In this document: positions 1-6,410 of the stretch, one piece after another | Layout: each line of letters opens with the position of its first letter | Position numbering within the stretch: position 1 is the first letter of the stretch | Assembly: GCA_020631315.1 (NCBI GenBank) | Contig: JAHDHM010000130.1 | Span: 1 to 8,693, forward strand | From: Acidimicrobiales bacterium | GTDB lineage: Bacteria; Actinomycetota; Acidimicrobiia; Acidimicrobiales; Poriferisodaliceae | DNA: 8,693 nt | Direction: 5' to 3' | Made by a program: the position numbers and the translations under genes | The notes under the pieces: generated by a model | The model's database searches: none | What the model saw: only the letters and a program-made list of their open reading frames with translations | Told to the model about the DNA's origin: nothing

Positions 1-636
1 GTCGACGACGCCGGCGAGCATGGTGTCGCCCGCGTCGACGGCCCGCACGACACGGTCGTGCACCTCGGCCAGCGCATGACGTGCGGCAACGGACATGTCG
101 CGTCCGAGGGTCACGTCGGTGATGGCGGTCGACAGGTCGCCGTACCAACGCAATACGTCGTCCGGTTCGCTGTCGGGCAGCCCGAGGAACTCGGCGATGG
201 TGGTGACCGCCAACGGTCCGGCGTAGCCACGGCGCAGATCGGCCCGGCCGGTGTCTCCGGCGGCTGCGCGAACGTCGGCGAGCAGACGGCGGCACTGCTC
301 GGGCAGCCACTCCTCCATCCGTTCTCGCACGATGCGGGGGCGGAAGTGAGTGGCGAACGCGGTGCGCTGTCGGGCGTGTGCCGGGCCGTCGAGCGACAGC
401 ATGTTCTCGCCGAGGACTGCTCCGGTCGAGAAGCGTTCGTCGTCGACGGTGTAGCGCTCGGCGTTGCGCATCACCTCGACGGCGAGCGCCCGGTCCGTCA
501 CGACCCACGCCTCGAGCGCGGGCACCCAGGCGACCGGCGCGACGGCACGCAGCGACGCCCATGCCGCTGCCGGGTCGTACTCGAGCTGCTCGACGGTGAT
601 CGCGGCTGCCTCGGGGAGCACGGGCCGTGACGTCAT
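1..636 (-). CDS. Cytochrome P450, N-terminal 212 residues (continues beyond left edge)
   Basis: This is the N-terminal half of a soluble bacterial cytochrome P450, a heme-thiolate monooxygenase that hydroxylates a small organic substrate using electrons from partner redox proteins. Reading the minus strand from the ATG at 636 gives 212 open codons to the window edge. Residues 78-99 (NMLSLDGPAHARQRTAFATH plus F) match the helix C region of bacterial P450s, where the His and Arg of the D-G-P-x-H-x-R-x-R pattern (H87, R89, R91) contact the heme propionates. Residues 131-153 (ADLRRGYAGPLAVTTIAEFL and following) fit the later helices. The I-helix Thr motif, the ExxR and the heme-binding Cys loop would lie beyond position 1, so completeness cannot be judged. 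There is no signal peptide or membrane anchor. The ATG overlaps the stop of the upstream lipoprotein gene (ATGA), so the two are probably cotranscribed and translationally coupled. The substrate cannot be inferred. Confidence 0.87.
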   Translation of the reverse strand, partial: MTSRPVLPEAAAITVEQLEYDPAAAWASLRAVAPVAWVPALEAWVVTDRALAVEVMRNAERYTVDDERFSTGAVLGENMLSLDGPAHARQRTAFATHFRPRIVRERMEEWLPEQCRRLLADVRAAAGDTGRADLRRGYAGPLAVTTIAEFLGLPDSEPDDVLRWYGDLSTAITDVTLGRDMSVAARHALAEVHDRVVRAVDAGDTMLAGVVD

Positions 637-3600
637 CGGCCCAGTATCTCGTCCAGCAACGCGGCTGTGTTCGAGGACCACAGGGTCACCACGTTGCAGC
701 TCGCCGGTGCATCGATGTCGACGGTGCCGTCGGGACTGCTGAGCAGCATCCGAGGTGCATCGGTCTGGAGGTCCGACACGACGGCTTGGTAGACCCCGCC
801 CGCGGTGAACACGAACTCGTCTCGGGTCACGGCGATCCGGATGTCGGGGTTGAGCAGCAGCGTCTCACCGCCGACCGCGATGCGGCCCTCGGCGAACCAG
901 CCGGTCTCGGACATGTTCAGGTCGGGCGGGATCGACGGGTCCGTGAACGCCACCGACCACGAGATGAGTGCGCCCTCTGCGTTGCAGGTCACCTGGTCGA
1001 CCTGCGCGAGGCGTCGGACGATGTCGTCGGGAAGGGCGATCCGTTCGACCTCGACGGGCAGCTCAGGACGTGGCGGGTCGAGTGGCCGGACCTGCTTGAT
1101 GACGATCCGGTCCGCGTCGCCCGAGACCGAACCGTCGGACCGAGCCGGCCACGCGGCGGTCATGAGCTTGAACTCGAGGTCCAAGGTGACGGTGGGCGAC
1201 GAACGGTATGCCTGACGTTCGGTGTTGGCCCGCTCGAGCCAGCGTCGTGCGTGTCCGTCGACGAGGTCGAACAACTCGAACACCTGCTCGTCGGTCAGCG
1301 CGGGAACGGCGCCTTCGCTCGACCACGAGTACCGGGTGGCGGTGGCCTCTCCCGCGTCGTCGCGACGTTCCACGATCAGACGTTCCGGCTGCACGTCGCG
1401 GTCGGGGGTGACGACGGACAGCGGACCCGGCTGCACGTTGATCGTGGCGGTGCTCCGAGGAAAGGAGATCGACCCCTGCCGTGGCTTTGTCTCGTCGTCG
1501 AGCGGCGACGCGGGTGTGATCTCGATCGTGACGACACCGTTGGCGATCTCGTGCTCGTCGTCGAAGCGGGGATGCACGAGGATCGCCATCGCACCGGATC
1601 TGTGCTCGACGCCGAACAGTTCTCGTTCCTCGTACGCCTCGCTCCCCCAGTACGACGCCCAGGTGCGCAGGATCGCGTCCTCGATGGTGCGGCCGCGCTC
1701 GTCGCGGCTCGGGTCGAGGAAGCCGGTGTTCGAGTCGTAGAGCCCGGCACCGTTGAACCCGTCGAGATCCTCGACGGTGCTCGACGATCGGAACCTCAGA
1801 CCCTGGTCGAGGCTGAGGTCGGCGGTGAGTGCCTCGAGGTCGGTGCTGATCTCGGCCAGCGTGTTCGGGAGGATCGGGATGGTGCGCAGCCAACGTCGGA
1901 GGCCGCCGGCGTCGACGACCTCGCGGACCGTCGGGCTCGCCGTCGCCAGGATCTGCTCGGCGAGCGCAGCATCTGCGTCGGTGGCGAAGCGTGCGAGGTG
2001 GTCGTCGAGTCCCTCCAGCAGCAGGTGGCGGACACGCAGCTCGTCGTCGAAGTCAGGTGCATTCAGCACCGCGTCGACGCCCCGACGGATCTCGGGGCGG
2101 GCCATGTGCTCGGCGTAGGCGGCGATCGTGATCGCTCCGGCAGGCGACGGGGTCTCGATCGCCGGATCGTCGATGAGGCTGAGCATGCCGGCGGCCTTGC
2201 CCCCGATGGTGCGGCGCCAGTTCGCGAGGCCACGTTCGGACAGCGGCCCGTCGGCGATGACCTGTTCGAGGTCGACGGTCATCGGCAGCGCGGCCACGTC
2301 GACCTGCTCGACCGACACGGTCGGCCGCGTGGTCGCATCGACCCACTCGTCGTACAGCTCGTCGGTCAGGGGCACGATCTCGACGGTGCCGTCGGCGGTG
2401 GCGAGCACGGCCACGCGTGCACGAGGGCCGCTCAGCTGGCGGATGTCGGGGTCGTCGAGGATGCCGCCGACGTAGGCGCTCGGGATGCCACGGTTCTGGG
2501 CGAGGATGCTCACGTGCGCCAGCGGCGTCTGCGGTGTCGCGGTCAGGATCGCCGCAGCCGGCGGGAGGAAGTCGGGGAAGTCCTCGACGATCAGCACGTC
2601 GGTGTCCAGCGCCGAGTTGAGCATCGCCGGGTCGTCGACGATCCGCAGCCGACCCACGGCGACGGCCGCGCTGTAGACCTCGGTCTCCCCGTCGATCGCG
2701 AGCTCGCTGTAGCGGACGATCCGGTCGTGCCACGGCAGCTCTTCGGCCTCCATCTGCTGCGCGACGGCCTCGTGGACGGGCGAGCGGACGGCCCAGACCA
2801 GACGGTCCCCGATCTCGGGCGGCAGGGCCTCGGTCACCGTCGTCATGAACACGTCGATCTGTGCGGGCGGTGCGCCATCGGCGTACTCGAGCGACAGCGC
2901 CCACACCTCGTCCCGCACGCCGTCGACGGCCGGGAATCGGATGACGTTGCCCGCGCCGATCGTGCGGTTCGCCGTCGAGCGAGCCCCTGGTGGGCCGTGG
3001 TTCTGGTGGTAGAAGCGCGGCGACACGATCCGGCCGTCCCTCGTCTCCGCGAGGTCGTAGGGCATCGTGTCGCGGCCGGCCGCTCGGTCGATGAACTGTT
3101 CGGCCCAGTCGTAGACCTCGTCGATGGTGTCGAACCGCAGGCCTTGCGTCGGCTCGAACCCGGTGCTCGGCATCGCCTGACCGTTCAGGAGCCGGAACCA
3201 CGAGATCTCGTCGTGGAACTCGTAGAACGTGAGATCCATGAACGACACCTCGGGCGTGCCGAGGAAGTCGGTGATCGTGAACTTCACGAGTTCCTGCCCG
3301 CCAGCCCCGACGGCGGCCATGGCACGGAACTCGTCGAGGCTGTCGAGCTCGGGGAGCGTGTGGTCGTGCCACTCCCCTGCCGCGATCTCGGGGGTGGTCG
3401 TCGTGGTGGGTCGCGGTGTGTCGTCGATGGCGACGGCGGTCGTGGACGTGGTCGCCGCGGTGGCGTCGATGATGCGCGACGCCGACGAGGTGGTCGGTGT
3501 CGTGCCGCCGTCGGTGCTGCCGGTCGTCGCCGTTGTCTGAGCGGAGCCCGTTGTGGTCGGCGCACCGGTGTCGTCGGCGTCGCCGCCGCTGCAACCCACG

Positions 3601-3674
3601 ACGAGCAGAGCGACGGCGAACAGCGCTGCGGCGAGCGCACGGGTCTGTCCGATGTTCCAACCCGCCGAGGCCAT
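633..3674 (-). CDS. Lipoprotein with phosphohistidine and PPDK-type ATP-grasp domains (extracytoplasmic dikinase-like protein)
   Basis: This is a 1013-residue protein of the PEP-utilising/dikinase superfamily whose substrate I do not recognise. Residues 1-28 form a lipoprotein signal peptide: a hydrophobic stretch (ALAAALFAVALLVVG) ends in the lipobox VVGC, with C28 as the lipidated Cys. A Thr/Ser-rich linker runs to about residue 96. Residues 97-350 are an unassigned N-terminal domain. Residues 355-440 are a phosphohistidine swivel domain (PLAHVSILAQNRGIPSAYVG, H387). Residues 489-865 are a PPDK_N ATP-grasp domain: IGGKAAGM (K493), RFRSSSTVEDLDGFNGAG (R629), ANGVVTIEI, DLEFKLM (D832, E834) and IKQVRPL (Q861, R863). 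These residues line up with the known nucleotide-binding set of pyruvate phosphate dikinase. Residues 875-1013 are a C-terminal domain holding the only other two Cys (C897, C993). There is no PEP/pyruvate barrel. The ATG at 3674 was chosen because it sits directly before the signal peptide; the 40-codon upstream extension would cross the divergent yaaA start. Catalytic function outside the cell is unproven, and it may be a binding protein. Confidence 0.88.
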   Translation of the reverse strand: MASAGWNIGQTRALAAALFAVALLVVGCSGGDADDTGAPTTTGSAQTTATTGSTDGGTTPTTSSASRIIDATAATTSTTAVAIDDTPRPTTTTTPEIAAGEWHDHTLPELDSLDEFRAMAAVGAGGQELVKFTITDFLGTPEVSFMDLTFYEFHDEISWFRLLNGQAMPSTGFEPTQGLRFDTIDEVYDWAEQFIDRAAGRDTMPYDLAETRDGRIVSPRFYHQNHGPPGARSTANRTIGAGNVIRFPAVDGVRDEVWALSLEYADGAPPAQIDVFMTTVTEALPPEIGDRLVWAVRSPVHEAVAQQMEAEELPWHDRIVRYSELAIDGETEVYSAAVAVGRLRIVDDPAMLNSALDTDVLIVEDFPDFLPPAAAILTATPQTPLAHVSILAQNRGIPSAYVGGILDDPDIRQLSGPRARVAVLATADGTVEIVPLTDELYDEWVDATTRPTVSVEQVDVAALPMTVDLEQVIADGPLSERGLANWRRTIGGKAAGMLSLIDDPAIETPSPAGAITIAAYAEHMARPEIRRGVDAVLNAPDFDDELRVRHLLLEGLDDHLARFATDADAALAEQILATASPTVREVVDAGGLRRWLRTIPILPNTLAEISTDLEALTADLSLDQGLRFRSSSTVEDLDGFNGAGLYDSNTGFLDPSRDERGRTIEDAILRTWASYWGSEAYEERELFGVEHRSGAMAILVHPRFDDEHEIANGVVTIEITPASPLDDETKPRQGSISFPRSTATINVQPGPLSVVTPDRDVQPERLIVERRDDAGEATATRYSWSSEGAVPALTDEQVFELFDLVDGHARRWLERANTERQAYRSSPTVTLDLEFKLMTAAWPARSDGSVSGDADRIVIKQVRPLDPPRPELPVEVERIALPDDIVRRLAQVDQVTCNAEGALISWSVAFTDPSIPPDLNMSETGWFAEGRIAVGGETLLLNPDIRIAVTRDEFVFTAGGVYQAVVSDLQTDAPRMLLSSPDGTVDIDAPASCNVVTLWSSNTAALLDEILGR

Positions 3675-3679
3675 CAGCC

Positions 3680-3694
3680 CAGCTTCGCAGCTTC
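3680..3694. repeat. Short direct repeat CAGCTTC, twice, upstream of the lipoprotein start
   Basis: CAGCTTC occurs at 3680-3686 and again at 3688-3694, one base apart, in the 5' untranslated or promoter region of the lipoprotein gene (GAAGCTG twice on the coding strand). It lies 6-20 bases before the ATG, so it could be a regulator half-site pair or could affect translation initiation. No clear Shine-Dalgarno and no TAnnnT box are visible for this gene, so its start signals are unresolved. The repeat may be chance. Confidence 0.25.
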
Positions 3695-3729
3695 CCGAGC
3701 CGCACAGGGGGCGGCGAACCGACAACAGA

Positions 3730-3748
3730 GCCCGCCGCCATGGCGGGC
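3730..3748. promoter_or_regulatory. Perfect 7-bp inverted repeat, candidate operator in the yaaA/lipoprotein divergent region
   Basis: GCCCGCC (3730-3736), a 5-base spacer GCCAT (3737-3741) and GGCGGGC (3742-3748) form a perfect inverted repeat. It lies just upstream of the proposed yaaA -10 box at 3756-3761, covering the place where a -35 element would be. That position suits a repressor site, and the repeat also lies upstream of the divergent lipoprotein-P450 pair. In DNA this rich in GC, a 7-bp GC-only palindrome can arise by chance, and no known regulator consensus is recognised. Confidence 0.4.
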
Positions 3749-3755
3749 GGCTTCG

Positions 3756-3761
3756 TAGACT
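3756..3761 (+). promoter_or_regulatory. -10 box TAGACT for yaaA, probable leaderless promoter
   Basis: TAGACT fits the actinobacterial -10 pattern TAnnnT and ends 7 bases before the GTG start codon of yaaA at 3769. Transcription would begin at or next to the start codon, giving a leaderless mRNA, which agrees with the absence of a Shine-Dalgarno there. No good -35 box is seen. The same arrangement is found before hisE and before the M20 amidohydrolase in this window. Confidence 0.6.
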
Positions 3762-3768
3762 GTGCGGC

Positions 3769-4551
3769 GTGTTGATCGTCGTGTCGCCCGCCAAGACCCT
3801 CGACTACGAGTCGCCGTTGCCCACCAAGGTGCACACGGAGCCTCGGATGATCGACGACGCCAAGGAGCTCGTCGACGTCATGGTCACGAAGTCACCTGAC
3901 GAGGTGGCGTCGATGATGCATCTGTCGCCGGCCCTGGCCGAGTTGAACGTGCAGCGCTACCAGGACTGGGAGACGACGTTCGACTTCGACAACTCCCGCC
4001 AGGCCGTGCTCGCCTTCAAGGGCGACGTGTACACGGGTATGGAGATCGAGCGCTTCGGCGCCCGTGACTTCACCGAGGCGCAGAAGAGCCTCCGCATCCT
4101 GTCGGGCCTCTACGGCGTGCTGCGTCCGATGGACCTCATGCAGCCGTACCGGTTGGAGATGGGCACCGAACTGGCGACCGACCGGGGCTCGAACCTCTAC
4201 GACTTCTGGGGTTCGAAGATCACCGAGCAGCTCAACGCCGACCTCGCCGAGCGCAAGTCCAAGGTGCTGCTGAACCTGGCGTCGAACGAGTACTTCTCGT
4301 CGGTGAAGACGAACGAGCTCGATGCCCGCATCATCGCCCCGCGGTTCCTCGACGAGAAGAACGGCAACTACAAGATCATCTCGTTCTTCGCGAAGAAGGC
4401 CCGTGGCGCCATGGCCGCCTGGATCATCCTGAACCGCGTGAAGTCGGCCAAGGCACTGCTCGACTTCGACGCCAACGGCTACCGCTACGACGAAGAACGT
4501 TCGACCCCCGACGAGCCGGTGTTCATCCGGCCCGAGGGCGTCACCTCCTGA
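3769..4551 (+). CDS. yaaA: Peroxide stress protein YaaA (DUF328 family)
   Basis: This is a 260-residue protein that matches Escherichia coli YaaA along its whole length. Family knowledge: in E. coli YaaA is induced by OxyR, limits free intracellular iron under hydrogen peroxide stress and so protects DNA and proteins from Fenton damage; the family also binds DNA. Recognisable blocks are VVSPAKTLDY (residues 4-13), AFKGDVYTG (82-90), LSGLYGVLRPMDLMQPYRLE (111-130), NLASNEYFSSV (169-179) and FLDEKNGNYKIISFFAKKAR (193-212). The GTG at 3769 is chosen because translation from it gives MLIVVSPAKTL, the exact family N-terminus, and because a TAnnnT box lies 7 bases upstream. An in-frame ATG at 3553 would add 72 residues inside the divergent lipoprotein gene and is not credible. 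It is probably the first gene of a two-gene unit with the downstream kinase. I see no OxyR-type site, but the inverted repeat at 3730-3748 could be regulatory. Confidence 0.96.
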   Translation: MLIVVSPAKTLDYESPLPTKVHTEPRMIDDAKELVDVMVTKSPDEVASMMHLSPALAELNVQRYQDWETTFDFDNSRQAVLAFKGDVYTGMEIERFGARDFTEAQKSLRILSGLYGVLRPMDLMQPYRLEMGTELATDRGSNLYDFWGSKITEQLNADLAERKSKVLLNLASNEYFSSVKTNELDARIIAPRFLDEKNGNYKIISFFAKKARGAMAAWIILNRVKSAKALLDFDANGYRYDEERSTPDEPVFIRPEGVTS

Positions 4552-4563
4552 CGTTCACCTCTC

Positions 4564-4568
4564 GGAGG
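4564..4568 (+). promoter_or_regulatory. Shine-Dalgarno GGAGG for the APH-fold kinase gene
   Basis: GGAGG lies 5 bases before the ATG at 4574, inside the 22-base gap after yaaA. It fixes the start of the downstream gene over the second ATG at 4586. It also supports cotranscription from the yaaA promoter, because no promoter-like TAnnnT box is seen in the gap. Confidence 0.75.
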
Positions 4569-4573
4569 CTCCC

Positions 4574-5473
4574 ATGACGGGCAACATGCCCTCTGCCGAG
4601 GTCGACGTCGACGTCGACCTGGTGCGTCGTCTGCTGACCGCACAGCACCTTGACCTGGCCGGCCGTTCGATCGAGTTGGTCACGAACGGCTGGGACAACG
4701 TGATGTTCCGCCTCGGCGACGACCTGGCGGTGCGGGTACCTCGACGAGCCAGCGCCGTGCCGCTCATCGAGGCCGAGCAGACCTGGCTGGCCCGGTTCGC
4801 ACCGTCGTTGCCCGTTCCGGTGCCGGCGCCCGTGCGTGACGGCGTGCCCGGCGAGGGCTACCCGTGGCCGTGGAGCGTGGTGCCCTGGTTCGAGGGACGA
4901 CCGTTCGCTCCCGACCCTCCGGCGGACCTGGACCGCACGGCGCGCCAGCTCGGCGAGTTCGTCGCGGCGCTGCAGCGTCCCTTGGACGGGCTGCCGCTGA
5001 ATCCGTTCCGGGGCCGGCCCCTCGCCGACCTCGACGCGAGCGTGAGGTCGAGGCTCCCGCAGATCGCCGACACGACCGACGTCGACGTCGAGCGTGTGGC
5101 GGTCGCGTGGGAGACGGCACTGGCTGCGCCCGAGTGGGACGGTCCGCAGATGCTGCTGCACGGCGACCTGCATCCGCTGAACGTGGTCGTCGACGACGAT
5201 GGCCTGGTCGCCGTCATCGACTTCGGGGACCTGACCGGCGGCGATCCGGCGACGGACTACCTGGCCGCCTGGCTGTTCTTCGAGGCCCCACAGCGTCAGC
5301 TGTTCGTCGACGCGCTGGCAGCGGGCGGCGCGGTGCTCGACGACGCCACCTGGGAACGCGGCCGCGGCGCTGCGATCTCGTGGTGCACCGCCGTCGTGGC
5401 GAACACCGCCGACCACCCGGTGCTCCACCGCATCGGCCTCGACGGCCTCGCCCGCCTCCTCGACGACCGCTGA
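4574..5473 (+). CDS. Aminoglycoside phosphotransferase (APH)-family kinase, substrate unknown
   Basis: This is a 299-residue protein with the eukaryotic-protein-kinase-like fold of the APH/choline kinase family, which transfers phosphate from ATP to hydroxyl groups of small molecules. Residues 34-56 (ELVTNGWDNVMFRLGDDLAV then RVPRR) are the N-lobe; the usual ATP-binding Lys is Arg here (R54), as in many family members that read RxPRR. Residues 99-108 (PWSVVPWFEG) are the hinge region. The catalytic loop is LHGDLHPLNVV (H196, D198, N203) and the metal-binding DFG is VIDFGDLTGGDPATD (D216), so it looks active. The N-terminus carries an Asp-Val repeat (VDVDVD, residues 10-15) encoded by three tandem GTCGAC units. 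Homologues are often labelled antibiotic-resistance enzymes, but in environmental actinobacteria most are housekeeping or metabolite kinases, and nothing here marks it as a resistance gene. The gene follows yaaA by 22 bp and is probably cotranscribed, so a stress-linked role is possible but unproven. Confidence 0.92.
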   Translation: MTGNMPSAEVDVDVDLVRRLLTAQHLDLAGRSIELVTNGWDNVMFRLGDDLAVRVPRRASAVPLIEAEQTWLARFAPSLPVPVPAPVRDGVPGEGYPWPWSVVPWFEGRPFAPDPPADLDRTARQLGEFVAALQRPLDGLPLNPFRGRPLADLDASVRSRLPQIADTTDVDVERVAVAWETALAAPEWDGPQMLLHGDLHPLNVVVDDDGLVAVIDFGDLTGGDPATDYLAAWLFFEAPQRQLFVDALAAGGAVLDDATWERGRGAAISWCTAVVANTADHPVLHRIGLDGLARLLDDR

Positions 5474-5496
5474 CCCATCTTCCGCCGGCGCGGTTC

Positions 5497-5549
5497 ACGT
5501 TCTCCCAGCGGATTTGCGCGACATGCGCGCAGAACCGCTGGCGGAACGT
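5497..5549 (+). terminator. Long imperfect hairpin in the convergent gap, probable terminator
   Basis: Two 24-base arms (5497-5520 and 5526-5549) pair around a 5-base loop ACATG. Perfect blocks are ACGTTC/GAACGT, CCAGCGG/CCGCTGG and TGCGCG/CGCGCA. Between them are only two true mismatches (5504/5542 and 5512/5534) and two pairs (5503/5543, 5514/5532) that are G-U in plus-strand RNA but A-C in minus-strand RNA, so the plus transcript folds better. It starts 24 bases after the APH-kinase stop and ends 9 bases from the hisG stop. There is no T tract on either side, as is common for high-GC hairpin terminators. It could instead be a dispersed palindromic repeat. Confidence 0.65.
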
Positions 5550-5558
5550 TCGAGGCGC

Positions 5559-6410
5559 TCAGTCGACGATGGCGTCGGTGGGGAGGGCGACGATGCCGGT
5601 GGCGCCGAGGGCGCGCAGGTCGGCGAGCTTGGCCCACAGGTTCTTGCGCTGCACGACGATGTGGGCGGCGACGAGATCGTCACGGCCTGCCAACGGCAGC
5701 ACCGTCGGTGCGGCCAGACCTGGGAACAGGCCGCTGAGCTGGTCGATCTTGTCCCGCTCGATGTGCAACATCACGTACTGCGTGCGACGTGCCGCCAGCG
5801 CAGCGCTGATGCGCAGCGTCATGTCCTCGACCTCGGCGACCGGCTGTGGTGCGGTGACGAACAACGCCTCGCAGTCGCAGAACGTCTCGAGCACCCGAAG
5901 ACGGTTGCGGGCAAGGCTGCCGCCCGTCTCGCGCAGGTCGATGATGGCGTCGGCGATGCCAACGGCGACCGGACCTTCGAGCGCGCCGCCCATCGGGACG
6001 ACGGTCACGTCGATGCCGAGCGACTCGAAGTGGCGCCGGGTCCAGTTCGGCAGGTGGGTCGCGATGACACCGCCGGCGAGCTCGGCCAGCGTCTGACGGG
6101 GGTCGTCCTCGCGCACGGCGATCATCAGCTCGGAGCGTGAGAATCCGAGCCCCATCGACGGCAACGAATCGGCGCCGGCTTCGAGCGAGGTGTCGGTCGA
6201 GATGAACGCGGCTTCGAGCCGGCCGGCGGCGAGCCACTGGGCGGCGTCACGGGGCCGCATCTCGATGAACTCGATGCCGGACTCGTTGGACGACGCCTGG
6301 CCGGCGCCCTTGAACCCGCCGATCGAGTAGCCGGCGTGGCTGAGCAGGTCGATGCACGAGTCGCGCAGGCGACCCTTCGACGGCACGGCGATGCGAACAG
6401 GAGCAGTCAC
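5559..6410 (-). CDS. hisG: ATP phosphoribosyltransferase, long form (HisG)
   Basis: HisG catalyses the first step of histidine biosynthesis: ATP plus PRPP gives phosphoribosyl-ATP and pyrophosphate. It is cytoplasmic and feedback-inhibited by histidine. The 283-residue length is that of the long, self-sufficient form, with two catalytic domains (about 1-205) and a C-terminal ACT-like histidine-binding domain (about 206-283, ending LRALGATGIVALPTDAIVD), so no HisZ is needed. The N-terminus VRIAVPSKGRLRD is typical. The PRPP-binding signature spans E145 to L166 (EGPVAVGIADAIIDL, then RETGGSL) and fits the PROSITE HisG pattern except for Ser165 in place of Thr. The GTG at 6410 is chosen because it overlaps the hisE stop (GTGA), has GGAAGGA 8 bases upstream and gives the family N-terminus. 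Next to hisE, it forms the start of a his operon; the other his genes are not in this window. Confidence 0.96.
   Translation of the reverse strand: MTAPVRIAVPSKGRLRDSCIDLLSHAGYSIGGFKGAGQASSNESGIEFIEMRPRDAAQWLAAGRLEAAFISTDTSLEAGADSLPSMGLGFSRSELMIAVREDDPRQTLAELAGGVIATHLPNWTRRHFESLGIDVTVVPMGGALEGPVAVGIADAIIDLRETGGSLARNRLRVLETFCDCEALFVTAPQPVAEVEDMTLRISAALAARRTQYVMLHIERDKIDQLSGLFPGLAAPTVLPLAGRDDLVAAHIVVQRKNLWAKLADLRALGATGIVALPTDAIVD

Noticed and set aside
58..630. A 190-codon plus-strand open frame at the left edge.
   Set aside because: It is antisense to the P450, whose frame carries the helix C motif and the coupled start; the plus-strand translation has no recognisable motif.
627..3758. A 1043-codon open frame on the plus strand opposite the lipoprotein gene.
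   Set aside because: Its translation is rich in Arg, Gly, Val and Asp with no recognisable domain, while the minus-strand frame carries a signal peptide and two clear domain families. Long antisense open frames are expected opposite genes with strong third-position GC bias.
3553..3768. A 72-residue N-terminal extension of YaaA from an upstream ATG.
   Set aside because: It would overlap the start of the divergent lipoprotein gene, while the GTG at 3769 gives the exact family N-terminus with a TAnnnT box just upstream.
3700..3768. A possible RNA regulator or small gene between the divergent lipoprotein and yaaA genes.
   Set aside because: The gap is only 94 bases long and shows just the short repeats and the promoter box; no start codon with a Shine-Dalgarno and no further structure is visible.
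3675..3794. A 40-residue N-terminal extension of the lipoprotein.
   Set aside because: It would bury the signal peptide internally and overlap the yaaA coding region.
2053..3834. A 593-codon open frame on the minus strand in another phase of the lipoprotein region.
   Set aside because: It is Arg/His/Pro-rich shadow sequence with no domain and overlaps the well-supported lipoprotein frame and the yaaA start.
4601..4618. Three tandem GTCGAC units at the start of the APH-kinase gene.
   Set aside because: They simply encode the Val-Asp run VDVDVD. GTCGAC is very common throughout this GC-rich window, so the repeat needs no separate function.
4864..6096. A 410-codon plus-strand open frame covering the end of the APH-kinase gene and part of hisG.
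   Set aside because: It crosses the hairpin gap and two well-supported genes on opposite strands, and its translation is low-complexity Arg/Pro-rich.
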